This document shows, in pieces, positions 63,492 through 64,000 of a stretch of 64,000 nt of DNA. Both the position numbers and the translations under genes were made by a program. The stretch comes from Amphibalanus amphitrite (taxonomy: Eukaryota > Arthropoda > Thecostraca > Balanomorpha > Balanidae), in assembly GCF_019059575.1 (NCBI RefSeq), contig NW_024882710.1:124001-188000 (forward strand), given 5' to 3'. The notes below the pieces were generated by a model. The model worked only from the letters and a program-made list of their open reading frames with translations, did not search any database and had not been told where the DNA came from. Positions within the stretch are counted from its first letter, which is position 1. Each line of letters starts with the position of its first letter.

Positions 63492-64000
63492 TTAACCCGC
63501 ATCCCGCTGGGGGTCCTGGATTTCCACGCCCTGCTGGGGGAAGGGTGTTTGAACACCCTTCCCCTTCTAACTCGGCTCCTGGGCCACGCAGCGATACGCG
63601 GCAGGCAGTGTGCGAAAGAGTGACAAACAAAATGACGGAACTACTTCAGTCACTTTTTTGCTCAGGTCAAGGTCAGGTCACCAGAGGTCATTGAAGGCCA
63701 AATGTTGCAGATTTTCAGGCCAAATGTCAACAATTTTTAGAAGCCGACACATAACTCGGGAACCAAGAGAGCTACAGCGCCGAGGAAAAGCGCATTTGAT
63801 AGCCCACTTTCACTTAACGCTCTCTTTGAATATTTCTCCCTGCATATTTGATCTAACGTCAACGTTCTAGCCTGCAGGTGGCAAAAACTGGCAAAATAGA
63901 CGATTTTTGCGGACAGTTTTTTTGCACTAACTTTTGACTCAAGCCTTGCACGAGCTAAACTTTACCTGCATCGTTTTCCGCTCGTCAAGACGCATCGAAG
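63492..64000. mobile_element. TTAA-flanked element, left end only (cut by window end)
   Basis: TTAACCCGCATCCCGCTGGG begins at 63492. A second C-rich segment, CACGCCCTGCTGGGGG, resembles the terminus of the element at 17093. A perfect hairpin, AAGGGTGTTTGAACACCCTT, follows. The interior shares GGTCAAGGTCAGGTCA-type sequence with the other copies. The right end lies outside the window. Confidence 0.6.

Overview
The window is animal nuclear DNA. Its genes are split by GT-AG introns, it holds long non-coding tracts and many degraded transposons, and it carries a tRNA-Leu inside an intron. Gene content and protein divergence point to an arthropod. A crustacean such as a barnacle would fit the GC-rich, (G)n-rich sequence, but that is a guess. 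Six protein genes can be supported.

Left third. A large single-exon gene on the minus strand (549-4187) encodes a 1212-residue Mab-21/cGAS-like nucleotidyltransferase-fold protein. It keeps apparent catalytic residues and ends in a CaaX prenylation box. On the plus strand follow the last five exons of ASCC2 (5140-8394). The ASCC2 5' half is not in the window, so the Mab-21 gene seems to sit inside an ASCC2 intron. CSTF1 (minus, six exons, complete) converges on ASCC2. A repeat-rich block follows (about 12.9-18.3 kb): inverted repeats, a LINE with one frameshift, and a TTAA-flanked non-autonomous transposon.

Middle. RYK, a WIF-domain receptor pseudokinase (plus, ten exons, complete), converges on POLA1, the DNA polymerase alpha catalytic subunit (minus, 29 exons, complete, about 15 kb). 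A tRNA-Leu(TAG) lies in one POLA1 intron. POLA1 is divergent from NKAP (plus, five coding exons, complete); the 2.1 kb between them holds a TTAA-flanked MITE. These genes are housekeeping or developmental: translation quality control (ASCC2), mRNA 3'-end formation (CSTF1), Wnt signalling (RYK), replication priming (POLA1) and splicing/repression (NKAP). They do not form a functional cluster.

Right part (46.6-64 kb). I find no convincing coding exon. The region holds GC-rich islands, a large fold-back element, a long palindrome, a decayed mariner-like transposon, an AT-rich patch dense in homeodomain-like sites, and two more TTAA elements, one cut by the window end.

The two most interesting observations are the prenylatable Mab-21/cGAS-like protein and a recurring pattern of short tandem duplications lying exactly across splice junctions. 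The second is seen in POLA1 (six copies), RYK (two separate exons) and CSTF1.
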